Assembly (NCBI RefSeq): GCF_046773475.1
Contig: NZ_CP177239.1
Location: 992,001 to 1,056,000 of the forward strand
Direction: 5' to 3'
Length of the DNA: 64,000 nt
From: Nitratireductor aquimarinus
GTDB taxonomy: Bacteria > Pseudomonadota > Alphaproteobacteria > Rhizobiales > Rhizobiaceae
The notes under the pieces were generated by a model. It saw only the letters and a program-made list of their open reading frames with translations, was not told the origin of the DNA and did not search any database. Position numbers and translations under genes: made by a program. Positions within the stretch are counted from its first letter, which is position 1. Each line of letters starts with the position of its first letter. Below are positions 26,833 through 36,786 of this stretch, in pieces.

Positions 26833-27615
26833 TCAGCCCTTGATCGAACCGCGCGCAGCCGCAAGCATGGCCGGTGCACCGTCGGTCATGTAAGCGCCCT
26901 CGGACCCGAGCGCGAAGAACCGGTATCCCATTGCATGGAAACGGCCGACAAGCAGCGGATCGACCACATAGATGGCCGCATGCTTGCCCGCTGCGCGCGC
27001 TTTTTCCGCGATGGAGGCAATCGCCGGCATCATGTCTTCAAGCGCCGGGTCCATTGTCGCGCCATTCGACCACGCAATGGAGAAGTCCGAAGGACCGACC
27101 AGAACACCGTCGATCCCGTCCACGGCGAGAATGTCATCAAGTGCCGCCAGCGCCTGCCGCGTTTCGATCATCGCGAAGGCGACCGTGTTGGCGTTCTCGT
27201 TCGCCAGCCAGGTCTGCGCATCGGAGGCCCCGGCGCGCGGCATGGCGAAGCTTGGTCCCCATGAACGCAGCCCGACGGGCGGATATTTCATGGCGGCGGC
27301 AAAGGCGCGCGCATCCTCTACCGAGTTGACCATGGGCGCGATCACGGTTTCCGCTCCCATGTCCAGCGCGCGGCTCGCCATGTCGAAACGGCCGACGGGA
27401 ATGCGCACCACCGGGTGCTTTCCCTTCAGCCGAACGGCGCCCACGCCGCGCAGCACGCTGTCCTCGTGATGACCGCCATGCTGCATGTCGAGCGTGACGG
27501 CGCCGAAATCCAGTCCGGCAACCAGTTCGACGGTCTGCGAATCGGGAATCAGCGACCAGGCGGAGAAAACGCTCTCCCCCGCCCTGAGGCGTGCTGCCAG
27601 CGACAAGGACGCCAA
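26833..27615 (-). CDS. HpcH/HpaI family aldolase
   Basis: A class II pyruvate aldolase of 260 residues, of the 4-hydroxy-2-oxo-heptanedioate aldolase group. Family marks are FGAVTLDMQHGGHHEDS, VVRIPVGRFD, VIAPMVNSVEDARAFAAAMKYPPVGLRSWGP, MIETRQALAALDDILAVDGIDGVLVGPSDFS with the metal ligands, and SEGAYMTDG. The only candidate start is TTG at 27615, five bases after the stop of the DUF1476 gene, so translation probably depends on coupling. The substrate is a 2-keto-acid aldol of unknown identity. Confidence 0.86.
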   Translation of the reverse strand: MASLSLAARLRAGESVFSAWSLIPDSQTVELVAGLDFGAVTLDMQHGGHHEDSVLRGVGAVRLKGKHPVVRIPVGRFDMASRALDMGAETVIAPMVNSVEDARAFAAAMKYPPVGLRSWGPSFAMPRAGASDAQTWLANENANTVAFAMIETRQALAALDDILAVDGIDGVLVGPSDFSIAWSNGATMDPALEDMMPAIASIAEKARAAGKHAAIYVVDPLLVGRFHAMGYRFFALGSEGAYMTDGAPAMLAAARGSIKG

Positions 27616-27620
27616 GACGC

Positions 27621-27944
27621 TTACTCGCCGTTCTTGATCTGCTCGAGCGCCGTGGAGAGCAGCTCTTCCATGGTGCGGCGAATCTGGTGATCGGACTGCT
27701 CGACATTGGCGGCGTCGAAGTCCTTGCGCACCTTGCGGAACACGTCCTCGTCACCGGCTTCCTCGAAGTCCGAGTTCATCACTTCGCGCGCATAGGCCTC
27801 GGCCTCGTCGCCGCTTTTGCCAAGCTTTTCTGCGGCCCACAGGCCCAGGAGCTTGTTGCGACGCGCCATCGCCTTGAACTTCTGGGTTTCGTCGTGGACG
27901 AACTTGTTCTCAAAAGCGTCTTCGCGGTCTTTCATGCTGGCCAT
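27621..27944 (-). CDS. ATP synthase zeta-type inhibitor (DUF1476)
   Basis: A 107-residue all-helical protein of DUF1476. In Paracoccus this is the zeta subunit, which blocks reverse rotation (ATP hydrolysis) of the F1Fo ATP synthase. It has MKDREDAFENKFVHDETQKFKAMARRNKLLGLWAAEKLG, which is the family signature, with the inhibitory N-terminus. ATG 27944 follows GGAGG by nine bases. It is the first gene of a two-gene unit with the aldolase and is divergent from purC. Confidence 0.9.
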   Translation of the reverse strand: MASMKDREDAFENKFVHDETQKFKAMARRNKLLGLWAAEKLGKSGDEAEAYAREVMNSDFEEAGDEDVFRKVRKDFDAANVEQSDHQIRRTMEELLSTALEQIKNGE

Positions 27945-28214
27945 ACTGAATGTCCTCCGGCTCGGGCATCGCAAACGATGCGGATACAACTGGGTTGGCA
28001 AGCAAAAACCAGAACCCCCGCTCCGGGTCAATACGCTCTATGGGCGCATTTGCCCTTTGGCTGCGGCCATAAACCGGTTGGCTTTGAGAAATGGCAATTG
28101 TGGTATGGACGGGTTTGCGCTAGAGACCCCGTGAAACGATGCATCTTTGAAACTGCCGCGTTGCGGAACTTCCGCGCGAAGTTTCCCTGTCAAGGCAACG
28201 GACCAGGAAAAGCC

Positions 28215-29003
28215 ATGAACCGTCGTCGCCGCATTTATGAGGGCAAGGCCAAGATTCTTTATGAAGGCCCGGAGCCCGGCACCTTGATTCAGTTCTTCAA
28301 GGACGACGCCACCGCCTTCAACAAGAAGAAGCATGAGATTGTCGATGGCAAGGGCGTGCTCAACAACCGGATCTCGGAGTACATTTTCGAGCATCTGAAC
28401 CGGATCGGCATCCCGACCCACTTCATTCGCCGCCTCAACATGCGTGAGCAGCTGATCAAGGAAGTGGAGATCATTCCGCTCGAGATCGTGGTGCGCAATG
28501 TTGCCGCCGGCTCGCTCGCCAAGCGTCTGGGCATCGAGGAAGGCACCGTGCTGCCCCGCTCGATCATCGAATTCTACTACAAGGCGGATGCGCTGGACGA
28601 CCCGATGGTCTCCGAAGAGCACATCACCGCGTTCGGCTGGGCAAGCCCGCAGGAGATCGACGACATGATGGCGCTCGCCATCCGCGTCAACGACTTCCTG
28701 ACCGGCCTCTTCCTTGGCGTCGGCATCCAGCTCGTCGACTTCAAGATGGAGTGCGGCCGCCTTTGGGAAAACGACATGATGCGCGTCATCGTGGCGGATG
28801 AGATTTCGCCTGATTCCTGCCGCCTGTGGGACACCACCACGCAGGACAAGATGGACAAGGACCGTTTCCGCCGCGACATGGGCGGGCTGGTCGAGGCCTA
28901 TCAGGAAGTCGCACGCCGTCTCGGCATCATGAACGAGAACGAACCGCCGCGCGGTGGCGGTCCCGTCCTCGTATCCTCCAAAGACAACAAGACGCGCCAC
29001 TAG
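28215..29003 (+). CDS. purC: SAICAR synthetase
   Basis: Joins CAIR and aspartate to make SAICAR in purine synthesis. The 262-residue protein has RRRRIYEGKAKILYEGPEPG at the start. The two PurC signatures are IIPLEIVVRNVAAGSLAKR and LVDFKMECGR with ADEISPDSCRLWD. ATG 28215 follows CCAGGAAAAGCC. The C-terminal 20 residues are an extra, Gly/Pro/Ser-rich extension. Confidence 0.96.
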   Translation: MNRRRRIYEGKAKILYEGPEPGTLIQFFKDDATAFNKKKHEIVDGKGVLNNRISEYIFEHLNRIGIPTHFIRRLNMREQLIKEVEIIPLEIVVRNVAAGSLAKRLGIEEGTVLPRSIIEFYYKADALDDPMVSEEHITAFGWASPQEIDDMMALAIRVNDFLTGLFLGVGIQLVDFKMECGRLWENDMMRVIVADEISPDSCRLWDTTTQDKMDKDRFRRDMGGLVEAYQEVARRLGIMNENEPPRGGGPVLVSSKDNKTRH

Positions 29004-29032
29004 GGCGCGTCGGGAAATCAGGGAGCACTACC

Positions 29033-29275
29033 GTGATCAAGGCGCGCGTCACCGTGACGTTGAAGAACGGCGTTCTGGACCCGCAGGGAAAAGCCATTGA
29101 AGGCGCGCTCGGCGCGCTCGGTTTCTCCGGCGTCGGTTCGGTGCGTCAGGGCAAGGTCTTCGACCTGGAGCTCGAGGGCTCCGACAGGGCCAGGGCCGAG
29201 AGCGACCTCAACGCCATGTGCGAAAAGCTTCTGGCGAATACCGTGATTGAGGACTACACTATCTCCGTTACCTGA
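29033..29275 (+). CDS. purS: FGAM synthase subunit PurS
   Basis: An 80-residue small subunit that links PurQ glutaminase and PurL synthetase in the three-part FGAM synthase. It has IKARVTVTLKNGVLDPQGKAIEGALGALGF and the C-terminal CEKLLANTVIEDYTI, as in PurS of other bacteria. Start is GTG 29033 after GGGAG. It lies 29 bases after purC. Confidence 0.93.
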   Translation: MIKARVTVTLKNGVLDPQGKAIEGALGALGFSGVGSVRQGKVFDLELEGSDRARAESDLNAMCEKLLANTVIEDYTISVT

Positions 29276-29295
29276 GGTTGTGGAGAAAGACTGTC

Positions 29296-29571
29296 ATGGG
29301 CGACGTCACCAACGAGCTGCTTTATGAGGTTCTCAAAAGCATGCAGGGTCGCCTGGACAAACTTGAAGCCGGACAATCGGAGATCCGTCAGGAGCTGATC
29401 TCCATCCGGGGGCATATGATTGCGATCCAGCAGGACACCCACAATATCTACGGTATGCTCGGACGCCATGACGACCGCCTTGAACGCATAGAACCCCGCC
29501 TCGAGCTCCGCGAATTGGCCGAAGGCCCTCAGAAACCGTACGATCCCAGCCCGAACGATCAGAACCCATGA
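29296..29571 (+). CDS. Small coiled-coil protein between purS and purQ
   Basis: A 91-residue charged protein I cannot name. Residues 5-75 are a predicted long helix or coiled coil (ELLYEVLKSMQGRLDKLEAG, with heptad-like Leu/Ile). The C-terminus, PQKPYDPSPNDQNP, is polar. ATG 29296 is used because its 3' end overlaps purQ by four bases (ATGA), so it is co-translated with purQ. The place in the operon suggests a link to the FGAM synthase, but no function is known. Confidence 0.75.
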   Translation: MGDVTNELLYEVLKSMQGRLDKLEAGQSEIRQELISIRGHMIAIQQDTHNIYGMLGRHDDRLERIEPRLELRELAEGPQKPYDPSPNDQNP

Positions 29572-30236
29572 AATCAGCCATCATCCAGCTTCCCGGCCTC
29601 AATCGCGACCGCGACATGATCGCCGCGCTTACCAAGATTTCCGGAAAAGCGCCGATCACCGTCTGGCAGACGGAGACCGAGCTTCCCGATGTCGACCTGG
29701 TGGTCATTCCCGGCGGCTTCTCCTATGGCGACTATCTGCGCTGTGGCGCAATCGCCGCCCGCATGCCGGTGATGCAGGCCGTGGCCGAGAAGGCCCGCAA
29801 GGGCGTTCTCGTCATGGGCGTCTGCAACGGTTTCCAGGTTCTGCTCGAAATGGGCCTCCTGCCCGGCGCGCTGATGCGCAACGCCTCGCTGAAATTCGTG
29901 TGCCGCGAGGTGAAGCTTGAAGTCACCAACGCCAACACGCCCTTCACGCGTGGTTATCAGCAGGGCGAGATCATCCGCTGCCCGGTCGCCCACCACGACG
30001 GCAACTATTTCGCGGACGCCGAGACGCTGAAGCGGATCGAGGGCGAAGGCCAGGTTGCTTTCCGTTACGCCGAGGGCACCAATCCCAACGGCTCGGTGAA
30101 TGACATTGCCGGCATTGTCAGCGACAGCGGCAATGTGCTTGGCATGATGCCTCACCCCGAAAACCTGATCGAAGCCGCCCATGGCGGCGATGACGGTCGC
30201 GCGCTCTTCGCCGGCGTGCTTGGAAAGGCCGCCTGA
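29568..30236 (+). CDS. purQ: FGAM synthase glutaminase subunit PurQ
   Basis: A 222-residue class I glutamine amidotransferase that supplies ammonia to PurL. The motif GVCNGFQVLLEMGLLPG contains the catalytic Cys, preceded by VVIPGGFSYGDYLRCGAIAA. The C-terminal GMMPHPENLIEA has the catalytic His and Glu. It overlaps the coiled-coil gene by four bases, and its TGA shares its last A with the next ATG. Confidence 0.96.
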   Translation: MKSAIIQLPGLNRDRDMIAALTKISGKAPITVWQTETELPDVDLVVIPGGFSYGDYLRCGAIAARMPVMQAVAEKARKGVLVMGVCNGFQVLLEMGLLPGALMRNASLKFVCREVKLEVTNANTPFTRGYQQGEIIRCPVAHHDGNYFADAETLKRIEGEGQVAFRYAEGTNPNGSVNDIAGIVSDSGNVLGMMPHPENLIEAAHGGDDGRALFAGVLGKAA

Positions 30237-30676
30237 TGGGCCGCGCCGGTCACGCCGGTTCACATTTTCAATTATGCTCCCGGCTTGCCGCCGGCGCAGC
30301 CCTTGCAGCGCTGACATTTTCCCTCGCCGCCTGCCAGACAGAGCCGGCGGGCGGGCCGCTCACCCTCGAAGTCGAGGAATCGAGCGCGGTAAAGGCGCTT
30401 CAGACCATCAACAGCGCAGGCCTCAAATGCTGGATACGCTCCGGTGACCGCCGCTTCCGCGATCTGCGCATGGTTCCCGAACTCGACACGCGCGTCGGGC
30501 GGCCACGCCTTCTGATCGTGCGCAGCAACAAGCAGCAGGGTCTCCCGCTGCTTGTCATCGAAGCGTCAGGGTCGCCAGCGACGATCAGCACCTATGGCCC
30601 TCTGGCCTCCACACGCACCGGCGCACGCATAAACACCGACATCATGCGCTGGTCCAGCGGCGGCTCTTCGTGCTGA
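30236..30676 (+). CDS. Putative lipoprotein coupled to purQ
   Basis: A 146-residue exported protein. A hydrophobic stretch (residues 17-32) is followed by the lipobox SLAAC, with Cys33 as the lipidation site. Two further Cys occur (in LKCWIRS and at the C-terminus GGSSC). No domain is recognised. The ATG overlaps the purQ stop (TGATG). The function is unknown and unrelated to purine synthesis as far as can be seen. Confidence 0.72.
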   Translation: MGRAGHAGSHFQLCSRLAAGAALAALTFSLAACQTEPAGGPLTLEVEESSAVKALQTINSAGLKCWIRSGDRRFRDLRMVPELDTRVGRPRLLIVRSNKQQGLPLLVIEASGSPATISTYGPLASTRTGARINTDIMRWSSGGSSC

Positions 30677-30753
30677 TTTTGCGGTTTCAATCGCTTTAAA
30701 TTTAAACCTGGAATTTAGATTCCGGGCTTTATTGCATCTCCCTGGGAACTCAA

Positions 30754-30795
30754 GAGCATCGGGCCGAAATGTGAATTCCGGCTATTCCGATGCTC
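30754..30795. repeat. Dispersed palindrome GAGCATCGG...CCGATGCTC
   Basis: GAGCATCGG and CCGATGCTC pair perfectly, with GCCGAAA and TTCCGGC inside nearly pairing. It resembles the short palindromic repeats scattered in Mesorhizobium-like genomes and may belong to the same family as copies at 24850 and 31501. Confidence 0.6.
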
Positions 30796-30819
30796 CATCG
30801 CTGGTTTAGATCGTCCTTT

Positions 30820-30839
30820 GTGCGTCCAGACGGACGCAC
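30820..30839 (+). other. Perfect hairpin before the Pr6Pr gene
   Basis: GTGCGTCC and GGACGCAC form an 8-base-pair stem with a four-base loop, 20 bases before the Pr6Pr start. It may lie in that gene's 5' leader. Confidence 0.5.
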
Positions 30840-30859
30840 GGCGATCCTGGGGGGATTGC

Positions 30860-31501
30860 ATGGCCAGATTATTGAACGTCGCAGGCCTGACCATAGGTCT
30901 GTTCGCGCTCATTCTTCAGTTCGGTCTGACCATCCCCGACGCCATGGAAGCCGGGCGCGGCCTTGCAGGCTCGATTGTCTTCTATTTTTCCTTCTTCACC
31001 ATTCTGACCAACATACTGGCCGTGCTGGTTCATGGGGCGGCCCTGTTTGGTCGACAGGGCTTTTTCACGCAGGCATGGGTGCGCGCCGGCGTCGCCGTTG
31101 CGATCACCGTGGTTGGCACCATCTACTGGCTTCTGCTTTCAGCGCTCTGGGAGCCGGAAGGCCTGTTCCTCGTCTGTGACATCGTGCTCCACTACGTCGC
31201 GCCCGCGATCTACCTCGCCTGGTGGCTTTCGGCCGGCACGGATGGAAGTCTCGGCTGGCGACACGTTCCGCTCTGGCTCGCCTATCCGCTTGTCTACATG
31301 ATCTACGTGCTCGCCCGCGCCCAGATCACCGGCGAGGTGCCCTACCCGTTTCTCGATGTCGCGCTGAACGGCTGGCCGAGCGTTCTCGTCACATCCGCCG
31401 CCATTCTCCTGCTCTTCGCCTTTCTTGGCCGTCTCGCGATCCTCGCAGACCGCCTCACAACCGAAGGCAGCGCCACCCGCGAAACGGGCGGCGGCAGCTA
31501 G
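30860..31501 (+). CDS. Pr6Pr family membrane protein
   Basis: A 213-residue six-helix membrane protein of the Pr6Pr family. Helices are at about residues 5-24, 36-60, 74-97, 104-123, 136-154 and 172-196. The motif YFSFFTILTNILAVLVHG and the YPLVYMIYVLARAQITGEVPYPFLDV loop are typical. ATG 30860 follows GGGGGGATTGC. The function is not known. Confidence 0.87.
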   Translation: MARLLNVAGLTIGLFALILQFGLTIPDAMEAGRGLAGSIVFYFSFFTILTNILAVLVHGAALFGRQGFFTQAWVRAGVAVAITVVGTIYWLLLSALWEPEGLFLVCDIVLHYVAPAIYLAWWLSAGTDGSLGWRHVPLWLAYPLVYMIYVLARAQITGEVPYPFLDVALNGWPSVLVTSAAILLLFAFLGRLAILADRLTTEGSATRETGGGS

Positions 31502-31602
31502 AGCAATTCCAGCAAAAGTGGAGACCGGTTTTGCGTTCGCAATTGCGTCAAATCATAAAGACAGAGCGTTTCCGGTGAACCTGTTTTCACCGGAAACACG
31601 CT
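31501..31602. repeat. Dispersed GAGCAATTCC repeat, copy 3, with terminator-like hairpin
   Basis: The first part (31501-31551) starts GAGCAATTCCAGCAAAAGTG and pairs its ends through GCAATT and AATTGC. The second part (31565-31602) is a strong hairpin, TTTCCGGTGAA with TTCACCGGAAA, that overlaps the last bases of the DUF1127 gene. Between two convergent genes it may act as a shared terminator. Confidence 0.7.
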
Positions 31603-31828
31603 AATCCCAGAAGGGGCGCAGCCCTTCACGCCGCGCCTCACTGCGCGTCACGCCAATGTCGCACAATTGCTCGTCGGTCAGCTCCAGAAGATCCAGCCTG
31701 CTGCGGCGCTTGCTCAGCCATGCCGCAAGCTTTCCCATCACATAAGCGAGGCCGAACCCCGCGCGCTCGTGCTTCAGACGCGGCGCAGCGGGACTGCATG
31801 CACCACGCATTGTCTTACTTGCACCCAT
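31601..31828 (-). CDS. DUF1127 small protein
   Basis: A 75-residue protein with the DUF1127 (YjiS-like) core near its C-terminus, LDLLELTDEQLCDIGVTRSEAR, which is typical of small arginine-rich RNA-linked proteins of alphaproteobacteria. ATG 31828 follows GAGG at eight bases. It is divergent from the MocR-type regulator over an 84-base gap, so it is a candidate target of that regulator. Confidence 0.82.
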   Translation of the reverse strand: MGASKTMRGACSPAAPRLKHERAGFGLAYVMGKLAAWLSKRRSRLDLLELTDEQLCDIGVTRSEARREGLRPFWD

Positions 31829-31874
31829 TGCAATGCCCTCGATCCGTCTTTATTTGAACGATTGAACCTATGCA

Positions 31875-31912
31875 TTGACTCAAAAACAGGTGCAATATAC
31901 ACAATTGTCACC
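31875..31912 (+). promoter_or_regulatory. Candidate promoter/operator of the MocR gene
   Basis: A TTGACT box (31875-31880) is followed by AT-rich sequence with TATACA, 15 bases on. An imperfect inverted repeat of GGTGCAAT and ATTGTCACC spans 31889-31912, just before the start codon, and could be an autoregulatory operator. This is a sequence reading only. Confidence 0.35.
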
Positions 31913-33325
31913 ATGACAAATTGGCTTCCAAACCTCGCGCGCGGCACCGGCCCGCTCTATGTTCGCCTCGCAGACCAGATCGAGCGGGACATTGAGAGCG
32001 GACGTCTTGCGTCCGGAACCAAGCTGCCGCCCCAGCGCAATCTCGCCTACGACATCGGCGTGACCATCGGCACGGTCAGCCGTGCCTATGCACTCCTGCG
32101 GCAGCGCGGGCTCGTTTCCGGCGAAGTCGGTCGCGGCACCTATGTGCTCGAACGCGTTGGCACGCAGCGCACCGGCCCCTCTGCCGCACAGGCGTTCGGC
32201 GGCACGCGCGACATGGTGGTTGCGTCCGGCAAGACGCGCATGGATTCCTCCGCTGCCCCCGATATCGGCCAGGCCGCGGCGCTTGAGCGCATCACCACGC
32301 GCATCGTTTGCGAGCACCCCCACAGCATCGCCAGCTACACGCGCAGCCTGCCCGATCACTGGTTTGACGCAGGCCGCCAGTGGCTGGCGCGCGAGGGCTG
32401 GAGCCCGCCGCCCGAAGGCATTGTCCCCACGCTTGGCGGCCATGCCGGCATTCTCGCCACCATCGCCGCGATGACCACGCCGGGCGACCGCATCGCCTTT
32501 GAAGAACTCACCTATTCCCATGTCGCGCGCAGCGCCACGGTCATCGGCCGCCGCCCGCTCCCCATCGCCATCGATGAAGACGGCATGATCCCGGAGGACT
32601 TCGAGCGCGTCTGCGCCCAGCAGCATCCCCGCATGGTGTTTCTGGTGGCCTCGCTCCACAATCCCACACTCGCCACCATGCCCGAGGCGCGCCGGCGCGC
32701 CATTGTGGATATCGCCCGGCTCCACAATGTCTGGCTGATCGAGGACAACATCTATGGCGCGCTGCTTGAGGAAACCCCGCCTCTCTTCGCCTCGCTTGCG
32801 CCGGAGCGCACCTTTCATGTGGGCGGCCTTTCCAAATCCGTGGCCGCCGGCGTTCGCGGCGGCTGGGTGGCGAGCCCGCCCGCCTATGCCTCCCGCATTC
32901 TCACCGCCCACAAGATGATCACCGGCGGCATGCCGTTTCTGCTGGGCGAACTGGCGGCGCAGCTCGTCCTGTCCGGCGAGGCGCAAACCCTGCGCAATCA
33001 GGTGCTTGAAGAGATCGCCGCACGTCACGCCATTGCAGCCGAAGCGTTCGCCGGGGCCGATTTCACCAGCCATCCCCGCGCGCCGTTTCTCTGGCTCAAA
33101 CTGCCCGAACCCTGGCTTTCCAGCACGTTCAAACAGGCGGCCTTCGAGGAAGGCGTGCTGATCGACGACGAGGACGAGTTCCGCGTCGGGCGCTCCGGCG
33201 CGCCCCTGCACCGGGTGCGCATCGCCTTCACCGTCCCCCAAAACCGCGACCTGATCCGGCGGGGATTTGCCACGCTCGCAGGCCTTCTGGACAACCCGAT
33301 CAGCGGATTTGACAATTACGGCTGA
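31913..33325 (+). CDS. MocR/PdxR-type GntR regulator with aminotransferase domain
   Basis: A 470-residue transcription factor that fuses an N-terminal GntR winged helix to a class I aminotransferase-like domain that binds PLP. The DNA-binding part has SGTKLPPQRNLAYDIGVTIGTVSRAYALLRQRGLV. The PLP lysine is in VGGLSKSVAAGVRGGW, and NVWLIEDNIYGALLE carries the PLP-phenolate partner Asp. ATG 31913 is the first start of the open frame with family homology. It may regulate amino acid or vitamin B6 genes; its targets are not known. Confidence 0.9.
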   Translation: MTNWLPNLARGTGPLYVRLADQIERDIESGRLASGTKLPPQRNLAYDIGVTIGTVSRAYALLRQRGLVSGEVGRGTYVLERVGTQRTGPSAAQAFGGTRDMVVASGKTRMDSSAAPDIGQAAALERITTRIVCEHPHSIASYTRSLPDHWFDAGRQWLAREGWSPPPEGIVPTLGGHAGILATIAAMTTPGDRIAFEELTYSHVARSATVIGRRPLPIAIDEDGMIPEDFERVCAQQHPRMVFLVASLHNPTLATMPEARRRAIVDIARLHNVWLIEDNIYGALLEETPPLFASLAPERTFHVGGLSKSVAAGVRGGWVASPPAYASRILTAHKMITGGMPFLLGELAAQLVLSGEAQTLRNQVLEEIAARHAIAAEAFAGADFTSHPRAPFLWLKLPEPWLSSTFKQAAFEEGVLIDDEDEFRVGRSGAPLHRVRIAFTVPQNRDLIRRGFATLAGLLDNPISGFDNYG

Positions 33326-33421
33326 TGAAAACCGGCATTGGGAAGTGGATTATCGGGCCGCAATACTGTAACGCAGCCTCGAGACACCCGTTGCCACCCT
33401 TTTGCAGGGAACGCCGACCCG

Positions 33422-35617
<2,196 letters not shown>

Positions 35618-35629
35618 TATCGCACTGTC

Positions 35630-35660
35630 CCGCCCCGGCTCGTTTTTAAAACCGGGGCGG
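35630..35660 (+). terminator. Hairpin after purL
   Basis: CCGCCCCGG and CCGGGGCGG form a perfect stem with a T-rich loop, but no T-run follows. It is a weak or rho-assisted terminator candidate. Confidence 0.5.
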
Positions 35661-35759
35661 ACATTCGGCCGCTGCCTTCGCGGGCTCACTGCGATTGACC
35701 TTGTCTGCCGGAACAGCCATATCTCGTTAAGACAGACTGTTTTGGAGACTCGCCTACCC

Positions 35760-35993
35760 ATGGCTATGAATGCTTCTGATATCGAGCGCCTCATCAAGGA
35801 AGGCATCCCGGACGCCCAGGTCACCATCCGCGACCTTGCCGGCGACGGCGATCATTACGCCGCAGAGGTTGTGGCGAAGAGCTTCCGTGGCAAGTCGCGC
35901 GTGCAGCAGCACCAGATGGTCTACAACGCGCTCAAGGGCAATATGGGCGGTGCGCTCCATGCGCTCGCCCTGCAGACCAGCGCTCCGGACTGA
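35760..35993 (+). CDS. BolA family protein
   Basis: A 77-residue BolA/IbaG-type protein. It has ASDIERLIKEGIPDAQVTIRD, then HYAAEVVAKSFRGKSRVQQHQMVYNALKG with the conserved His used to bind [2Fe-2S] together with a CGFS glutaredoxin. The partner glutaredoxin gene is 110 bases downstream, matching known BolA-Grx4 pairs. It probably acts in iron sensing or Fe-S cluster transfer. Confidence 0.9.
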   Translation: MAMNASDIERLIKEGIPDAQVTIRDLAGDGDHYAAEVVAKSFRGKSRVQQHQMVYNALKGNMGGALHALALQTSAPD

Positions 35994-36103
35994 TTTCATC
36001 CGGAAAGTTTGACGCGTGGCGTTGCGCCATGGAAAATGGTGCAATACATAACGTTTGATGATGAAAATGCCGGGCCTTGAACCCGGACATGAAAGGACTT
36101 GCG

Positions 36104-36439
36104 ATGAGCGGTATCAACGAATTCATCGATAATGAGGTCAAGAGCAGCGACGTTGTGCTGTTCATGAAGGGCACGCCCGGCTTTCCGCAGTGCGGTTTCT
36201 CCGGTCAGGTCGTCCAGATCCTCGACTATCTCGGCGTCGAGTACAAAGGGATCAACGTCCTCACCTCCGACGAGCTTCGTCAGGGCATCAAGGATTATTC
36301 CAACTGGCCGACCATCCCGCAGCTTTATGTGAAGGGTGAATTCGTTGGCGGTTGCGACATCATTCGTGAGATGTTCCAGGCCAGCGAGCTTCAGGCTTTC
36401 CTGAACGAAAAAGGCGTGGCAGCCAAAGGCGCCGCCTAA
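36104..36439 (+). CDS. grxD: Monothiol glutaredoxin Grx4 type
   Basis: A 111-residue CGFS glutaredoxin. The active site CGFS is at residues 30-33 (PGFPQCGFSGQ). The glutathione-binding WPTIPQLYVKGEFVGGCDI is also intact. It binds a [2Fe-2S] cluster and forms a complex with BolA. ATG 36104 follows AAGGA by about seven bases; an in-frame start at 36077 adds nine residues without a site. Confidence 0.95.
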   Translation: MSGINEFIDNEVKSSDVVLFMKGTPGFPQCGFSGQVVQILDYLGVEYKGINVLTSDELRQGIKDYSNWPTIPQLYVKGEFVGGCDIIREMFQASELQAFLNEKGVAAKGAA

Positions 36440-36490
36440 AAAGCTTTTCAGGACCGCGCCTGCTTTCACGCTGGCGCTCTCCTCTTTGGA

Positions 36491-36520
36491 AATGCGCTGG
36501 TTTTCGCCAGCGCATTTTTT
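36491..36520 (+). terminator. Rho-independent terminator after grxD
   Basis: AATGCGCTGG and CCAGCGCATT pair around TTTTCG, followed by TTTTTT. It is a classic terminator. Confidence 0.88.
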
Positions 36521-36786
36521 CGCGTCTGAACATGCTTTTTCGCCCGCAGGGCAACTGGTGTTTTGACGCAGGAGATAAGCGCGCCTCGCCATGCGAGAAC
36601 CCTCATGGATATTTCGGGGGATTCTCCTGGGCGGAACTGTTCGGGCGGACGCGCTGAAACCTTTTGCAGACGCGCGCCCTGACGGCGCGGACGCCTGCCC
36701 CTGTTGACCGGCCCACCTGCCTTTTTACTGCGAGGGGGCGCGACCGGCCATTTGATTGCACGCATTGACGACCGCTGGAGAGATAT

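Noticed and set aside
31880..33241. 453-residue minus-strand frame opposite the MocR gene
   Set aside because: Antisense shadow; Gly/Asp/His-rich without motifs.
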